Translations under genes and position numbers: made by a program | Shown here: positions 23,855 through 32,320 of the stretch, piece after piece | Layout: every line of letters starts with the position of its first letter | How positions within the stretch are numbered: position 1 is the first letter of the stretch | Assembly (NCBI GenBank): GCA_031359995.1 | Contig: JANMAT010000213.1 | Coordinates: 52,286 to 116,285, forward strand | Reading direction: 5' to 3' | From: JANMAT01 sp031359995 | GTDB taxonomy: Bacteria; Actinomycetota; Acidimicrobiia; Acidimicrobiales; Ilumatobacteraceae | Length of the DNA stretch: 64,000 nucleotides | The notes under the pieces: model-generated | What the model saw: the letters and a program-made list of their open reading frames with translations, nothing else | Told to the model about the DNA's origin: nothing | Database searches by the model: none

Positions 23855-25177
23855 ATGCGCCCCACCACCCGATGCGTGCTCGCGTCGTTCACCGCGGTCG
23901 GCGTGCTCGCCGCCTGCTCCAGCGGCAAGGCCGTCAGCCCCGTCCCGACGACGCTGGCCGTGGTCCCGACGGTCGCCGCCGCCACGACCACCGTCGCTCC
24001 CACGACCACCACCACGACGGCCACCACCACGACGCTCGCCACGAGCGGCGGATCGACCACCGCGACCCCGGCCACCACCGCGGCGCCGACCACCGCCACC
24101 GCCGCGGCGCCGAAACCACTGCAGCTCGGCAACGTCGCGCTCAAGCTGACGCCCGTGATCACGCTGAAGGAACCGATCGCGCTGGGCATCAAGCCGAACG
24201 ACGCCGACACGCTGTACGTGGCCGAGCGCGCCGGGGTGATCGTGGCGGTGACGAACGGTGAGGTCACCGCGACCGTGCTCGACATGCGCAACCTCACTGC
24301 ACCCGGCGGCGAGCGCGGGTTGCTCGGCTTCACCTACTCGCCCGACGGCGCACGCCTGTACACGAGCTACACCGACACCGACGGCAACACGGCCGTCGAC
24401 GAGTACCAGGTCGACGGCAACGGCGTGGCCGACAAGGGCACACGGCGCACCGTGCTCACCCAGGAGCAGCCGTTCGCCAACCACAACGGTGGCAACATCC
24501 TGTTCGGTCCCGACGGTATGCTCTACCTCGGGCTGGGCGACGGCGGTGCGGGCGGCGACCCGCAGCGCAACGGCGAGAACATGGGCACGCTGCTCGGCAA
24601 GCTGTCGCGCATCGACCCGAACGCCAACGGTTCGGCCCCGTACTCGGTGCCGGCCGACAACCCGTACGTGTCGACGCCCGGCGCCCGCCCCGAGATCTAC
24701 AGCCATGGCCTGCGCAACCCGTGGCGCTACTCGTTCGACCCCGCCACCGGCGACCTGTGGATCGGTGACGTCGGCCAGAACGCCATCGAAGAGGTCGACC
24801 ACGTCGCCGCGGCCGACGGGTCGGGCAAGGGCGCCGACTTCGGCTGGAGCGCGTTCGAGGGCACCGCCCGCTACAACGCCGACCAGTCGGCACCGGACCA
24901 CGTGCTGCCGGTGCACGAGTACAAGCACGGCGACCTGGGCTGCTCCATCACCGGTGGCTTCGTGTACCGCGGCGCGGCCATCCCTGCGCTGGTCGGTGCG
25001 TACGTGTACGCCGACTACTGCGTGACCGGCATCCGAGCCATCGATCCGGTCTCGCCGGCCAACGCGGTGAAGATCGCCGAGCAGCCGGCCAGCGTCGTCA
25101 GCTTCGGCCAGGGCCCCACGCTCGAGCTGTACGCCCTCAGCTTCGACAACACCGTCTACCGCCTCGACCCTGCATAG
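23855..25177 (+). CDS. PQQ-dependent sugar dehydrogenase-like lipoprotein
   Basis: Secreted six-bladed beta-propeller of the soluble glucose/sorbosone dehydrogenase family, 440 residues. The signal ends in the lipobox GVLAACSS, so Cys23 is probably lipidated. A Thr/Ala linker of about 60 residues follows. The propeller shows ERGLLGFTYSPD, FANHNGGNILFGPDGMLYLGLGDGG near residue 210, ARPEIYSHGLRNPWRYSFDP with the PQQ-contacting His/Arg, and DFGWSAFEGTARY. The calcium- and PQQ-binding pattern is preserved. I see no PQQ synthesis genes here, so the cofactor may be scavenged. AGGAGG lies 7 nt before the ATG. Confidence 0.88.
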   Translation: MRPTTRCVLASFTAVGVLAACSSGKAVSPVPTTLAVVPTVAAATTTVAPTTTTTTATTTTLATSGGSTTATPATTAAPTTATAAAPKPLQLGNVALKLTPVITLKEPIALGIKPNDADTLYVAERAGVIVAVTNGEVTATVLDMRNLTAPGGERGLLGFTYSPDGARLYTSYTDTDGNTAVDEYQVDGNGVADKGTRRTVLTQEQPFANHNGGNILFGPDGMLYLGLGDGGAGGDPQRNGENMGTLLGKLSRIDPNANGSAPYSVPADNPYVSTPGARPEIYSHGLRNPWRYSFDPATGDLWIGDVGQNAIEEVDHVAAADGSGKGADFGWSAFEGTARYNADQSAPDHVLPVHEYKHGDLGCSITGGFVYRGAAIPALVGAYVYADYCVTGIRAIDPVSPANAVKIAEQPASVVSFGQGPTLELYALSFDNTVYRLDPA

Positions 25178-25308
25178 CGCGCGGTTCGTACAAGACGCCG
25201 GCTCGAGCCGGCCCGCACGCCCACGACCGGCGACCCGCCGACGGCAGCCCCCCGACGCACGGCCTGACCGGCCCGCGATGTCCACGGCACGACCGGCGGC
25301 CGTCGCCC

Positions 25309-25314
25309 TACGGT
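25309..25314 (+). promoter_or_regulatory. -10 element for the VOC gene (leaderless)
   Basis: TACGGT lies 7 nt before the ATG of the VOC gene with no ribosome site. It sits at the end of a 144-bp gap that otherwise holds nothing I can identify. Confidence 0.4.
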
Positions 25315-25321
25315 CGCCGCC

Positions 25322-25678
25322 ATGACCTTGCGCGTGTCCCACACGACCATCGACTGCCGGGACGCGTTCGCGCTCGCCACCTGGTGGAAGCAGGTGCTCG
25401 GCTCTGTCGACGTCGACGGCGACCCGAACGAACCCGGTGACGAGGAGTGCATGATCATCGGTGCTGTCAGCGGTCACCGGCTGCTGTTCATCGAGGTCGC
25501 CGACGACAAGGTCGTGAAGAACCGGGTGCACCTCGACCTGGCGCCGACCGACCGTCGCCGCGACGCCGAGGTCGGCCGGGTGCTCGCGCTCGGTGCGACC
25601 GTGCTCGCCGACCGCCGCGAACCCGCCGGCGCGGGTTGGGTCACGCTGGCCGATCCCGAGGGCACCTCCTGGCGCTGA
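25322..25678 (+). CDS. VOC (glyoxalase-fold) protein, probably truncated at its C-terminus
   Basis: Single vicinal-oxygen-chelate domain, 118 residues. LRVSHTTIDCRDAFALATWWKQVLG is the usual first beta-alpha unit and KNRVHLDLAPTDRRRDAEVGRVLALGATVL the second, ending AGWVTLADPEGTSWR. In this actinobacterial group the last strand normally continues DPEGNEFCVL plus several residues; here a stop comes right after DPEG. Just downstream another frame continues with VOC-like sequence, so a deletion or frameshift probably joined two genes. It may still fold, but is likely a decaying copy. Confidence 0.6.
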   Translation: MTLRVSHTTIDCRDAFALATWWKQVLGSVDVDGDPNEPGDEECMIIGAVSGHRLLFIEVADDKVVKNRVHLDLAPTDRRRDAEVGRVLALGATVLADRREPAGAGWVTLADPEGTSWR

Positions 25679-25893
25679 TCCCCGCCGTCCCGCACCAGCC
25701 CCTCCCCGACGGCTTCCACATCGGCTTCAGCATGCCGACCGCCGACGAGGTCGAGCGCCTCCATCACGCGCTGTCGGCCGCCCCGGTGTCCATCGGTTCG
25801 CTCGACGACGAGCGCCCCACCGAGGACTACGTGACGTTCCGCTGCTGGGACCCCGACGGCACCCAGATCGAGGTGTTCTGGCAGGGAGCCTGA
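25679..25893 (+). pseudogene. Remnant of a second VOC-family gene (C-terminal half only)
   Basis: A frame different from the preceding gene reads FHIGFSMPTADEVERLHHAL, then GSLDDERPTEDYVTFRCW and DPDGTQIEVFWQGA before a stop. This is the second half of a VOC domain, with the terminal metal-ligand Glu in IEVFW. No start or N-terminal half precedes it; the frame runs back only into the first VOC gene out of phase. Confidence 0.65.
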
Positions 25894-26162
25894 AACCGTG
25901 GGCGCTGAAGTTCGACCGCGTCCAGCGCGGCGAGACCCACGCCGCCCTCGTGCTCGACGACACCGGCAGCGCCCAGGGCTGGTGCCAGTCACCTGCTTCT
26001 ACGTCGACCCGAAGCACCGCGGCCAGGGCGTCGCCCGGACCGCGCTCGACGGTGCCCTCGAGCAGATCTCCGGCGCCGGCGGCGGACTCGTCGAGGCGAT
26101 CCCCGAGGTCAACGTCGGCGTGAGGCGCAGGGGCGCATCCTGTACAGCGGCGCGGCGGCGAG
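25894..26162 (+). pseudogene. Remnant of a GNAT acetyltransferase gene with two frameshifts
   Basis: Pieces of one acetyltransferase lie in three successive frames. First comes WALKFDRVQRGETHAAL with GSAQGWCQ; then, from 25988 in another frame, VTCFYVDPKHRGQGVARTAL (the acetyl-CoA loop R-G-Q-G-V-A) and GGGLVEAIPEV; then from 26131 a third frame GRILYSGAAAS. In intact relatives about 20 residues separate GWCQ from TCFYVD, and a segment after the proline is also missing here. Internal deletions caused the shifts. The remnant runs into the stop of the convergent RNB gene. Confidence 0.7.
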
Positions 26163-27578
26163 CTACGCCACGGCGGTGAAGGTCACCTGGCGCGCCGCGG
26201 GGTCGGCAGCGTCCAGGCGCACGCGCAGGGCCATGCCCGGCTCGGCGCTCTTGACCCGCAGGCGGGTGCGCACCGCCGGTGCGTTGAGCTGGATGCGGGC
26301 CACCCCGTCGTGGTCCACATCGGTCACCGTGGCGGCGAACACCTCGCCGATGCGGCCCTGCAGCGTCACCGCCTCCACCAGGTCGACGGCGCTGCGGTCG
26401 ACGCGGGCCTGCAGCGCGCCGGCCCGCTCCATGATCGGCGGCAGTGCGGCCAGCGTGCCCACCTCGTCACCCGACGGTGTGCGACCGGCGTGCAGCGCGC
26501 ACACGAGATCGAGCACGTAGCGGTCGGCCAGGCGTCGCAGCGGTGCCGTGGCGTGGGCGTAGGTCGCAGCGATGGCGCTGTGCCACGGCACGCTCCCCTC
26601 GGCGAACGGCGCGTACGACGCGCCCCCACCGGCGCGCCGGGCGGCCATCAGGAACGCGGCGTGGCGCGGGTCGTCGGCGTCCAGGTGGAGCTGGCGCAGG
26701 TTGGCCCCGGCCGGCCAGACGACCCCGAGTGCGTCGGCCGTGTGGCGCAGCATGCTCACGGCCCGCTCGTCGGGTTCGGCCATCACGCGGAACAGCCCGG
26801 TGCGGGCGGCCAGCATGCGCCCGGCCACGGCCAGGTTGGCGGCCAGCGACAGGTCGGCGTTCTGGTCCTCGCTGGCCACGCGGGGCCGCAGGTGCAACGT
26901 CAGGCCGCCCGGCGCCGCGGGGTCGACCACGACCTCCTGGTCGGGGAACTCGATGCGGCTGGCACCGCGAGCGTCCTCGGCGGCGGTGACCCGGCGGGCC
27001 AGCTCGGCCAGCAGCGTGGGCAGCTGGTCGCCCGCCGCGGTCTCGTAGGCGAGCTGGGCCCGGCTGCGCACGATCGACCGTTCGGCCGATCGCAGGGTCA
27101 CGGTGCCGTCGGGAGCCACCGCCACGGTCAGCAGCACCGCGGGCCGGTCCTGGTCGGGCAGCAGGCTGGCGGCACCCTGGGACAGCACCGTCGGGTACTG
27201 CGGCACCTTGCTGGTGGGCAGGTAGATCGTGGACCCGCGCCGCCACGCCTCGGTCTCGATGACGCCGCCTCGGTCGACGAAGAACCCGACGTCGGCGATG
27301 GCGTAGTGCAGCACGATGGCGTCGCCGTCGGTGCTGAGCGCGAAAGCCTGGTCCAGGTCGGTGGCACCGGCGGGGTCCAACGTCACCATCGGCAGATCGC
27401 GGGCGTCGCGCCGGTCGGGTCCGGGTGCCGCGGGCCGGCGGGCGGCGGCCACCGCGGCCGCCTCGACCGCGGCCGGGAACACCGCCGGTAGCTGGTTCTG
27501 GGCGACGATCGCCGCGAACCCGTCGGTCAGTTCCTTGGACGCATCGACATCGGCCCGCACGCCCGCCGTGTCTAGCAC
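26163..27578 (-). CDS. RNB-domain ribonuclease (RNase II/R family, short actinobacterial form)
   Basis: Processive 3'-5' exoribonuclease, 471 residues against 640-800 for RNase II/R because the N-terminal cold-shock domains are nearly absent. The RNB catalytic site is VTLDPAGATDLDQAFAL near residue 65: three of the four acidic metal ligands are present and the last is Gln (DLDQ), as I recall for the actinobacterial subgroup. The barrel continues with YAIADVGFFVDRGG and PLRRLADRYVLDL near 370. A C-terminal S1-like segment (IGEVFAATVTDVDHDGVARIQL) could bind RNA. GTG start with GGAAGGG directly before it. Confidence 0.85.
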   Translation of the reverse strand: MLDTAGVRADVDASKELTDGFAAIVAQNQLPAVFPAAVEAAAVAAARRPAAPGPDRRDARDLPMVTLDPAGATDLDQAFALSTDGDAIVLHYAIADVGFFVDRGGVIETEAWRRGSTIYLPTSKVPQYPTVLSQGAASLLPDQDRPAVLLTVAVAPDGTVTLRSAERSIVRSRAQLAYETAAGDQLPTLLAELARRVTAAEDARGASRIEFPDQEVVVDPAAPGGLTLHLRPRVASEDQNADLSLAANLAVAGRMLAARTGLFRVMAEPDERAVSMLRHTADALGVVWPAGANLRQLHLDADDPRHAAFLMAARRAGGGASYAPFAEGSVPWHSAIAATYAHATAPLRRLADRYVLDLVCALHAGRTPSGDEVGTLAALPPIMERAGALQARVDRSAVDLVEAVTLQGRIGEVFAATVTDVDHDGVARIQLNAPAVRTRLRVKSAEPGMALRVRLDAADPAARQVTFTAVA

Positions 27579-27638
27579 CCCCTTCCGCGTGCTGATGACC
27601 CCACGCCACCGATTCGGTGCGTTCGAGCTCCCAGATGA

Positions 27639-27652
27639 AGGCGCTGGCGCCT
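27639..27652 (-). terminator. Hairpin after the molybdopterin oxidoreductase gene
   Basis: AGGCGC-TG-GCGCCT lies in the 156-bp gap between the oxidoreductase stop and the RNB start on the same strand. It is compact and GC-rich but lacks a T run, so its role as a terminator is tentative. Nothing else is recognisable in the gap. Confidence 0.3.
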
Positions 27653-27734
27653 ATCGCCGCGCCGTGGCGCACACGATGAAGCCGGCATGCTCGGCGACCT
27701 CGTCGTACAGGGCCCGTCCGGGCGCGTCAGATCA

Positions 27735-30002
27735 TCATCTCGCCAGGGGTTCGAGGCGGGCGGGGACGTGCTTGTGCCACGGGGTGCCGGCCACCGGGTC
27801 GCGGTCGGCGGCCGCGGTGAGCTCGTTCGGCGCCGTGCCCGTACGGCCGGTGTCGTCCTGGTCGAGACCCATGCCGTTGGGCAGGCTCACGTGACCGATG
27901 TGCATGGCATCGGTCACCTCGACCACCACTTCGGCCGCGCCCCGCCGGGTGACGATGCGCACCATGCCGCCGTCGGCCACGCCGACCCTGGCGGCGTCGT
28001 CGGGGTGCACGCGCAGGGCCCCGCCGGCGTCACGCTTGCGCCACGTGGGGTCGCGCATGATCGTGTTGGCGGTGAAGCTGCGCCGCTCGCCGGCCGACAG
28101 CACCAGCGGGAAGTCGTCCGACGTCAGGGGCGCGTCGTCGGCCAGGGCACCGAGCTCCTCGAGCATCTCGGCCACGGCCAGCTGGATGCGGCCGTCGCCG
28201 GTGCGCAGGCGCGACCACGCCACGTCGTGCTCGTCGACGGTGAACACCACGCCGCTGGGCGACGCCAGGATGGCGTCGAACAGCCTCTCCCCCGGCTCGA
28301 GCCCTTCACCGGTGAAGCCGGCCCGGCGCACGCCATCAGGGTGTCCGAGCGCGCACCGGTGGGCCGCACCCCAGAGCAGGGCGGCGGCGGCGGCGCCGTC
28401 GGGCAGGGTGGGCCCCAGCGTGCGGTACAGCACGTACGGAGCGAGCGAGCCCAGCGTGGGGTCGGTGGCGGTCGCGGCGAAGAACGCGTCGGCGTAGGCG
28501 GCGCGGCCGCGCTCGGCCGCCTGGCGCAACGGCACCAGGGCGGCGGGATCGATGACGCCGAGCGCCTCCACGAGGCGGGCATGGATCTCGGGCTCGGGCA
28601 GCACACCAGGGGGCGCCGGCAGCAGCGGGCGCCGCAGGTGGAACACGTTGTGCGGGAACTCGAAGTTGAAGAACGTGGCCTCGTACTTCTCGTACTGGGT
28701 GGCGGCCGGCAGCACGTAGTGGGCCAGGCGGGCCGTCTCGGTCATGGCCACGTCGATCACGACGACGGTGTCGAGCGCGGCCAGCGCCTCGCGCATGGAT
28801 GTGCTGTCGGCCAGCGAGTGGGCCGGGTTGCCGCTCTCCACGATCATGGCCCGGTAGCGCTTCGGGTGATCGGTCAGGATCTCTTCGGCGATCACGTTGC
28901 ACGGCACGAGCCCGCTGATGATGCGGGCCCCGACCACCGGGCTCACGTTGCCGTCGGCCTTCTTCTCGCCCCCAGCGGCGGCGGCCGTGCGAGCCAGCGC
29001 GATCAGGGCCGACGGCACGTACTGGCCGCCGGGCTTGGCGAAGCTGCCCACCAGCACCCACGCCAGCTTCTCCAGGTAGCTCACGAGGGTCGAGTGGCGG
29101 TTCATCTGCACGCCGAGGTCCTCGAACACGGCGACGCTGGCGGCGCGGGCCAGGCGACGGGCGACGGCACGGATCTGCTCCTCGTCGACACCGCAGCGGG
29201 CGGCGTAGGCGGTCACGTCGATGGTGCCGAAGGCCGCTTCCACGACCTCGATGCCGCTGGCGTGCTCGGCCAGCCAGGCGCGGGCCGTCAGCTTCTCCTG
29301 CACGAGCACGGCCACGATGGCGGCGAGGCAGAAGGCGTCGGTGCCGGGACGCACCGCGAGGTGGATGTCGGCCAGCTCGGCCGTCTCGGAGCGACGGGGG
29401 TCGATCACGATCAGGCACCGCTCAGGGTCGCGGGCGATCTCCTTCAGCGTGGTGCGGGCGTGGGGCAGACCGTGCGACTGGTAGGGGTTCTTGCCGACGA
29501 ACAGCGCCACCTCCGTGTGCTCGAAATCACCCCGCACGGAGGTGCCGAACATGCGACCGTTGACCCAGAACTCGCCGGTCTTCTCCTGGGCCAGCGCGTT
29601 CGACTTGTAGCGCGCACCCAGGGCCCGCAGCGTGGCGCCCGAGTAGGAGCCGCCGAGGTGGTTCCCCTGCCCGCCACCCCCGTAGTAGAAGATCGTCTCG
29701 CCGCCGTAGGTGTCGCGGACGTTGGCCAGACGGGCGGCGACCTCGCGGATCGCCGTGTCCCAGTCGATCTCCTCGAACGTGCCGTCGGCCCGGCGACGCA
29801 GCGGCGAGGTCAGCCGGCCGGGCGAGTGCTGGTAGTGGTCGAGCCGCAGCGCCTTCTCGCACGTGTAGCCCTTCGACGCGGGATGGGCCTTGTCACCCCG
29901 GATGCGTTCGAACCGTGTGCCGCTCTCGCCACCGAGGCGCACCTCGATCCCGCAGTTGCACTCGCACAGGATGCAGGCGGTCGGCTGCCACGTCGCTTCC
30001 AT
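27735..30002 (-). CDS. Molybdopterin-dependent oxidoreductase (formate dehydrogenase/NapA superfamily)
   Basis: Large Mo-bisMGD enzyme of 755 residues. The N-terminal [4Fe-4S] ligands are C-x2-C-x3-C in ACILCECNCG plus a later Cys in GYTCEKAL near residue 48. Cofactor-binding blocks include YYGGGGQGNHLGGSYSG, SNALAQEKTGEFWVNGRMFG, VALFVGKNPYQSHG, IVIDPRRSETAELADIHL and the C-terminal VSLPNGMGLD. At the usual Cys/Sec metal ligand I see no Cys, as in the related actinobacterial family, so a Glu or other ligand is possible. Electron partner and substrate unknown. GAGGGGG lies 5 nt before the ATG. It diverges from an HxlR regulator over paired dyads. moaE at 37 kb could help make its cofactor. 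Confidence 0.88.
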   Translation of the reverse strand: MEATWQPTACILCECNCGIEVRLGGESGTRFERIRGDKAHPASKGYTCEKALRLDHYQHSPGRLTSPLRRRADGTFEEIDWDTAIREVAARLANVRDTYGGETIFYYGGGGQGNHLGGSYSGATLRALGARYKSNALAQEKTGEFWVNGRMFGTSVRGDFEHTEVALFVGKNPYQSHGLPHARTTLKEIARDPERCLIVIDPRRSETAELADIHLAVRPGTDAFCLAAIVAVLVQEKLTARAWLAEHASGIEVVEAAFGTIDVTAYAARCGVDEEQIRAVARRLARAASVAVFEDLGVQMNRHSTLVSYLEKLAWVLVGSFAKPGGQYVPSALIALARTAAAAGGEKKADGNVSPVVGARIISGLVPCNVIAEEILTDHPKRYRAMIVESGNPAHSLADSTSMREALAALDTVVVIDVAMTETARLAHYVLPAATQYEKYEATFFNFEFPHNVFHLRRPLLPAPPGVLPEPEIHARLVEALGVIDPAALVPLRQAAERGRAAYADAFFAATATDPTLGSLAPYVLYRTLGPTLPDGAAAAALLWGAAHRCALGHPDGVRRAGFTGEGLEPGERLFDAILASPSGVVFTVDEHDVAWSRLRTGDGRIQLAVAEMLEELGALADDAPLTSDDFPLVLSAGERRSFTANTIMRDPTWRKRDAGGALRVHPDDAARVGVADGGMVRIVTRRGAAEVVVEVTDAMHIGHVSLPNGMGLDQDDTGRTGTAPNELTAAADRDPVAGTPWHKHVPARLEPLAR

Positions 30003-30021
30003 CAGGGCCCCCTCAGACGTT

Positions 30022-30071
30022 CGTTGCGTGTGGCAACGGACCTTAGGCCCTGCTCGTTGCGTGACGCAACG
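30022..30071. promoter_or_regulatory. Paired 17-bp operators between the oxidoreductase and HxlR genes
   Basis: Two related dyads: CGTTGC-GTGTG-GCAACG (30022-30038) and CGTTGCGT-G-ACGCAACG (30055-30071). Their centres are 33 bp apart, about three helical turns, so two dimers would sit on one face of the DNA. The left copy overlaps the presumed start of the oxidoreductase transcript (TAAGGT on the minus strand at 30040-30045 as -10) and the right copy covers the spacer just upstream of the -10 of the regulator gene. The HxlR protein next door is the obvious ligand. Confidence 0.72.
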
Positions 30072-30074
30072 GTC

Positions 30075-30080
30075 TAGGCT
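30075..30080 (+). promoter_or_regulatory. -10 element for the HxlR regulator (leaderless)
   Basis: TAGGCT stands 7 nt before the ATG of the regulator, immediately after the right-hand operator. Confidence 0.5.
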
Positions 30081-30087
30081 GTGACCC

Positions 30088-30582
30088 ATGTCGAGGCGAA
30101 CGAGCGTGGCCCACTTCCCGTGCTCCATCGCCCGCACGCTCGACGTGGTGGGCGACTGGTGGACCCTGCTCGTCGTGCGTGACGTCTCGTTCGGGCTGCA
30201 TCGCTTCGAGCAGCTCCAGCAGAACCTCGGCATCGCCCGCAACGTGCTCACCGACCGGCTCATGTGGCTGGTCGACACCGAGGTCCTGGAACGGCGTCCC
30301 TACCAGGAGCGGCCCGAACGCTTCGAGTACCACCTCACCCCCAAGGGCGACGATCTCTTCCGCGTCCTCATGGCGCTGTGGTCGTGGGGCGATACGTGGA
30401 CAGCGGGAGCCGGCGGCCCGCCGATGCGCCTGTTCCACAAGCCCGCCGACGCGCCGGCCGACCAGCGCGGCCACGAATGCCACCCCGTGGTCGTGTGCGG
30501 CACGTGCGCCGAACCGCTCGAACGCCGACGCGTGCGGGTGGCCCGGCGCCGGCCGACCGGCGGGCCTCAGCGCCCCACGTAG
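30088..30582 (+). CDS. HxlR-family winged-helix regulator
   Basis: Transcription factor of 164 residues, a homodimer in this family. CSIARTLDVVGDWWTLLVVRD is the signature HxlR opening (conserved Cys and GDWW), followed by the helix-turn-helix FGLHRFEQLQQNLGIARNVLTDRL (residues about 35-58) and the wing LERRPYQERPERFEYHLTPKG. The C-terminal part has HECHPVVVCGTCAEPL, a Cys/His group that may bind metal or sense redox, then a basic tail. It probably regulates itself and the divergent molybdoenzyme through the paired dyads. The 3' end overlaps the enoyl-CoA hydratase gene by 16 bp. Confidence 0.9.
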   Translation: MSRRTSVAHFPCSIARTLDVVGDWWTLLVVRDVSFGLHRFEQLQQNLGIARNVLTDRLMWLVDTEVLERRPYQERPERFEYHLTPKGDDLFRVLMALWSWGDTWTAGAGGPPMRLFHKPADAPADQRGHECHPVVVCGTCAEPLERRRVRVARRRPTGGPQRPT

Positions 30583-31349
30583 TTGGCGGGCCGCTTCTCC
30601 AGGAACGACTTCACGCCCTCGCGGTGGTCCTCGGTCTGGAACAGGCGGCCCAGGGTCGACGACACCCACGTACCGAGGTCGTTCCAGTCGGGATCGAGCG
30701 CCTTGCGCAGACCGGCCTTGATGGCCTGCACGGCCAGTGGCGGGTTGCCGGCGATCTTCGTGGCCAGCGCCATGGCCGTGGGCAGCAGCTCGGCGTGCGG
30801 CACGACGCGACCGACCAGGCCGATGCGCAACGCTTCCTCGGCGGGGATGACGTCGCCCGTGAACACCATCTCGGCCGCCTTCTCGCGGCCCACCAGCTGG
30901 GCCAGACGCCCGAGGCCAGGCACATCGGTGCACAGCCCGCGCAGCACGAACAGCTCGCCGAACTTCGCCTTGTCGCTGGCCACGCGCAGATCGCACATCA
31001 TGGCCAGCTCCATGCCCCAGCCCACGGCCGCGCCGTTCACGGCGGCCACGACGGGCACGTCGGTGTGGAGCAGGGCGTCGGCCGCCGGCGTGAGCCGGGG
31101 CCCGGTCTTCGACCCCGCCCCCACGTCGGGCGGGCGGTCGCCGCCCCCCATCACCTGGCGTACGTCGTCGCCCGAGCAGAACGCCGGGTCGGCCCCGGTG
31201 ATGACCAGGCAGCGGGCCTCGGTGGTGCGCACCGCCTCCTCCAAGAGCGCGTAGGTGCGCCACGTGAGCGCGTTGCGCTGCTCGGGACGGTTGAGGGTGA
31301 TGACCCCCACATGTCCCTCCACGCGGTACAGCAGTTCGTCGTCGGCCAT
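30567..31349 (-). CDS. Enoyl-CoA hydratase/isomerase family protein
   Basis: Crotonase-fold enzyme of 260 residues acting on an acyl-CoA. VGVITLNRPEQRNAL is the classical N-terminal motif; oxyanion-hole segments are AFCSGDDVRQV near residue 58 and AAVNGAAVGWGMELAMMCDLRVAS near 105. The catalytic Glu positions of hydratases fall in KFGELFVLRGLCTDVPGLGRL; the second Glu is replaced, so an isomerase or other crotonase chemistry is as likely as hydration. GAGGGGG precedes the ATG. It diverges from the alpha/beta hydrolase gene. Confidence 0.85.
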   Translation of the reverse strand: MADDELLYRVEGHVGVITLNRPEQRNALTWRTYALLEEAVRTTEARCLVITGADPAFCSGDDVRQVMGGGDRPPDVGAGSKTGPRLTPAADALLHTDVPVVAAVNGAAVGWGMELAMMCDLRVASDKAKFGELFVLRGLCTDVPGLGRLAQLVGREKAAEMVFTGDVIPAEEALRIGLVGRVVPHAELLPTAMALATKIAGNPPLAVQAIKAGLRKALDPDWNDLGTWVSSTLGRLFQTEDHREGVKSFLEKRPANYVGR

Positions 31350-31472
31350 GGTTCCCCCTCGATCCGATGCCCCAGCCTGTCTACACCGCCGTCGCCCGCC
31401 GCTCCCAGGCCGGGCCGACCGGCCGACCGGCCGACCGCGACCGGGTCGCGTGTCGTCCGTCACGCCAGCGGA

Positions 31473-31478
31473 TACCCT
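31473..31478 (+). promoter_or_regulatory. -10 element for the alpha/beta hydrolase gene (leaderless)
   Basis: TACCCT is 7 nt before the GTG start, with no Shine-Dalgarno in between. Confidence 0.45.
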
Positions 31479-31485
31479 CGACGTC

Positions 31486-32286
31486 GTGAGCCCCACCCGT
31501 TCCGGCCGTCCGGTCGAACCCCCGTCGTTGCTGCTGCGCCTGGCCGAGAGCCGGGCCTGGTTCGAGCTCGGTGCGTTCACCGCCGCCGCGCCGTGGCTGC
31601 GCCTCATCGGCCGCGGCGACCGGCACCCCGTGCTCGTGCTGCCCGGCTTCACCGCCAGCGACCGGTCCACGGTGCCGCTGCGGTCCACGCTCATGGCCCA
31701 GGGCTACTGGGTGCACGGTTGGGGTCTGGGGCAGAACCTGGGGCCCACCGACCGCATCATCGACGGCATGCACGACCGGCTGGCCGAGCTGCACGAGCGC
31801 CACGGCCGACCGGTCAGCCTGGTGGGCTGGAGCCTCGGCGGCATCTACGCCCGCGAGCTGGCGCGGGAACTGCCCGACGCGGTGCGCCAGGTGATCACGC
31901 TCGGCAGCCCGTTCCGCATGACGCTGGCCGATCGCTCGGGTGCGTCCCAGCTGTGGGAGGCGCTGAAGCCCGGCTACAGCCAGCGCCTCCTGCGCATGGC
32001 GCTGGCCGAGCACGACAAACCACCGCTGCCGGTGCCGTCCACCGCGATCTACAGTCGCACCGACGGCGTGGTCCGATGGCACACCTGCATCGACACCGAA
32101 GACGACACCCACGAGAACATCGAGGTCCGCGGCAGCCACAGCGGCCTCGGCTGGAACCCGGCCGTGCTCGTCGCCCTGTCCGACCGCCTGTCGCAGCGCG
32201 CCGGCGAGTGGCGCCGGTTCTCGCCGCCCCTGCCGCTGCGCCCGTGGTACCCGTCGCCGGCGTCCTGGTCCACCGCGGCCGCCTGA
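31486..32286 (+). CDS. Alpha/beta hydrolase, lipase/PGAP1-like
   Basis: Esterase or lipase of 266 residues. HPVLVLPGFTASDRSTVPLR is the first strand and oxyanion region; the nucleophile elbow is LVGWSLGGIYAREL (G-W-S-L-G, Ser near residue 114); the acid lies in YSRTDGVVRW near 190, and a His in ENIEVRGSHSGLGWNP near 215 completes a triad. No signal peptide is visible at the chosen GTG, which is set by the -10 element upstream. Substrate unknown; the family includes lipid and polyester hydrolases. Confidence 0.82.
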   Translation: MSPTRSGRPVEPPSLLLRLAESRAWFELGAFTAAAPWLRLIGRGDRHPVLVLPGFTASDRSTVPLRSTLMAQGYWVHGWGLGQNLGPTDRIIDGMHDRLAELHERHGRPVSLVGWSLGGIYARELARELPDAVRQVITLGSPFRMTLADRSGASQLWEALKPGYSQRLLRMALAEHDKPPLPVPSTAIYSRTDGVVRWHTCIDTEDDTHENIEVRGSHSGLGWNPAVLVALSDRLSQRAGEWRRFSPPLPLRPWYPSPASWSTAAA

Positions 32287-32320
32287 CGACGCCGCGACGC
32301 CGAACCCACGCGATCGGTCG

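Noticed and set aside
22865..25531. An 888-codon open frame on the minus strand, antisense to tesB and the sugar dehydrogenase.
   Set aside because: Its translation is His/Gly/Arg/Val-rich with no domain, while the plus strand encodes two clear families. Such antisense frames are expected in GC-rich coding DNA.
27687..30077. A 796-codon open frame on the plus strand over the molybdopterin enzyme gene.
   Set aside because: It mirrors the third-codon GC bias of the real gene; composition is atypical and no motif appears.
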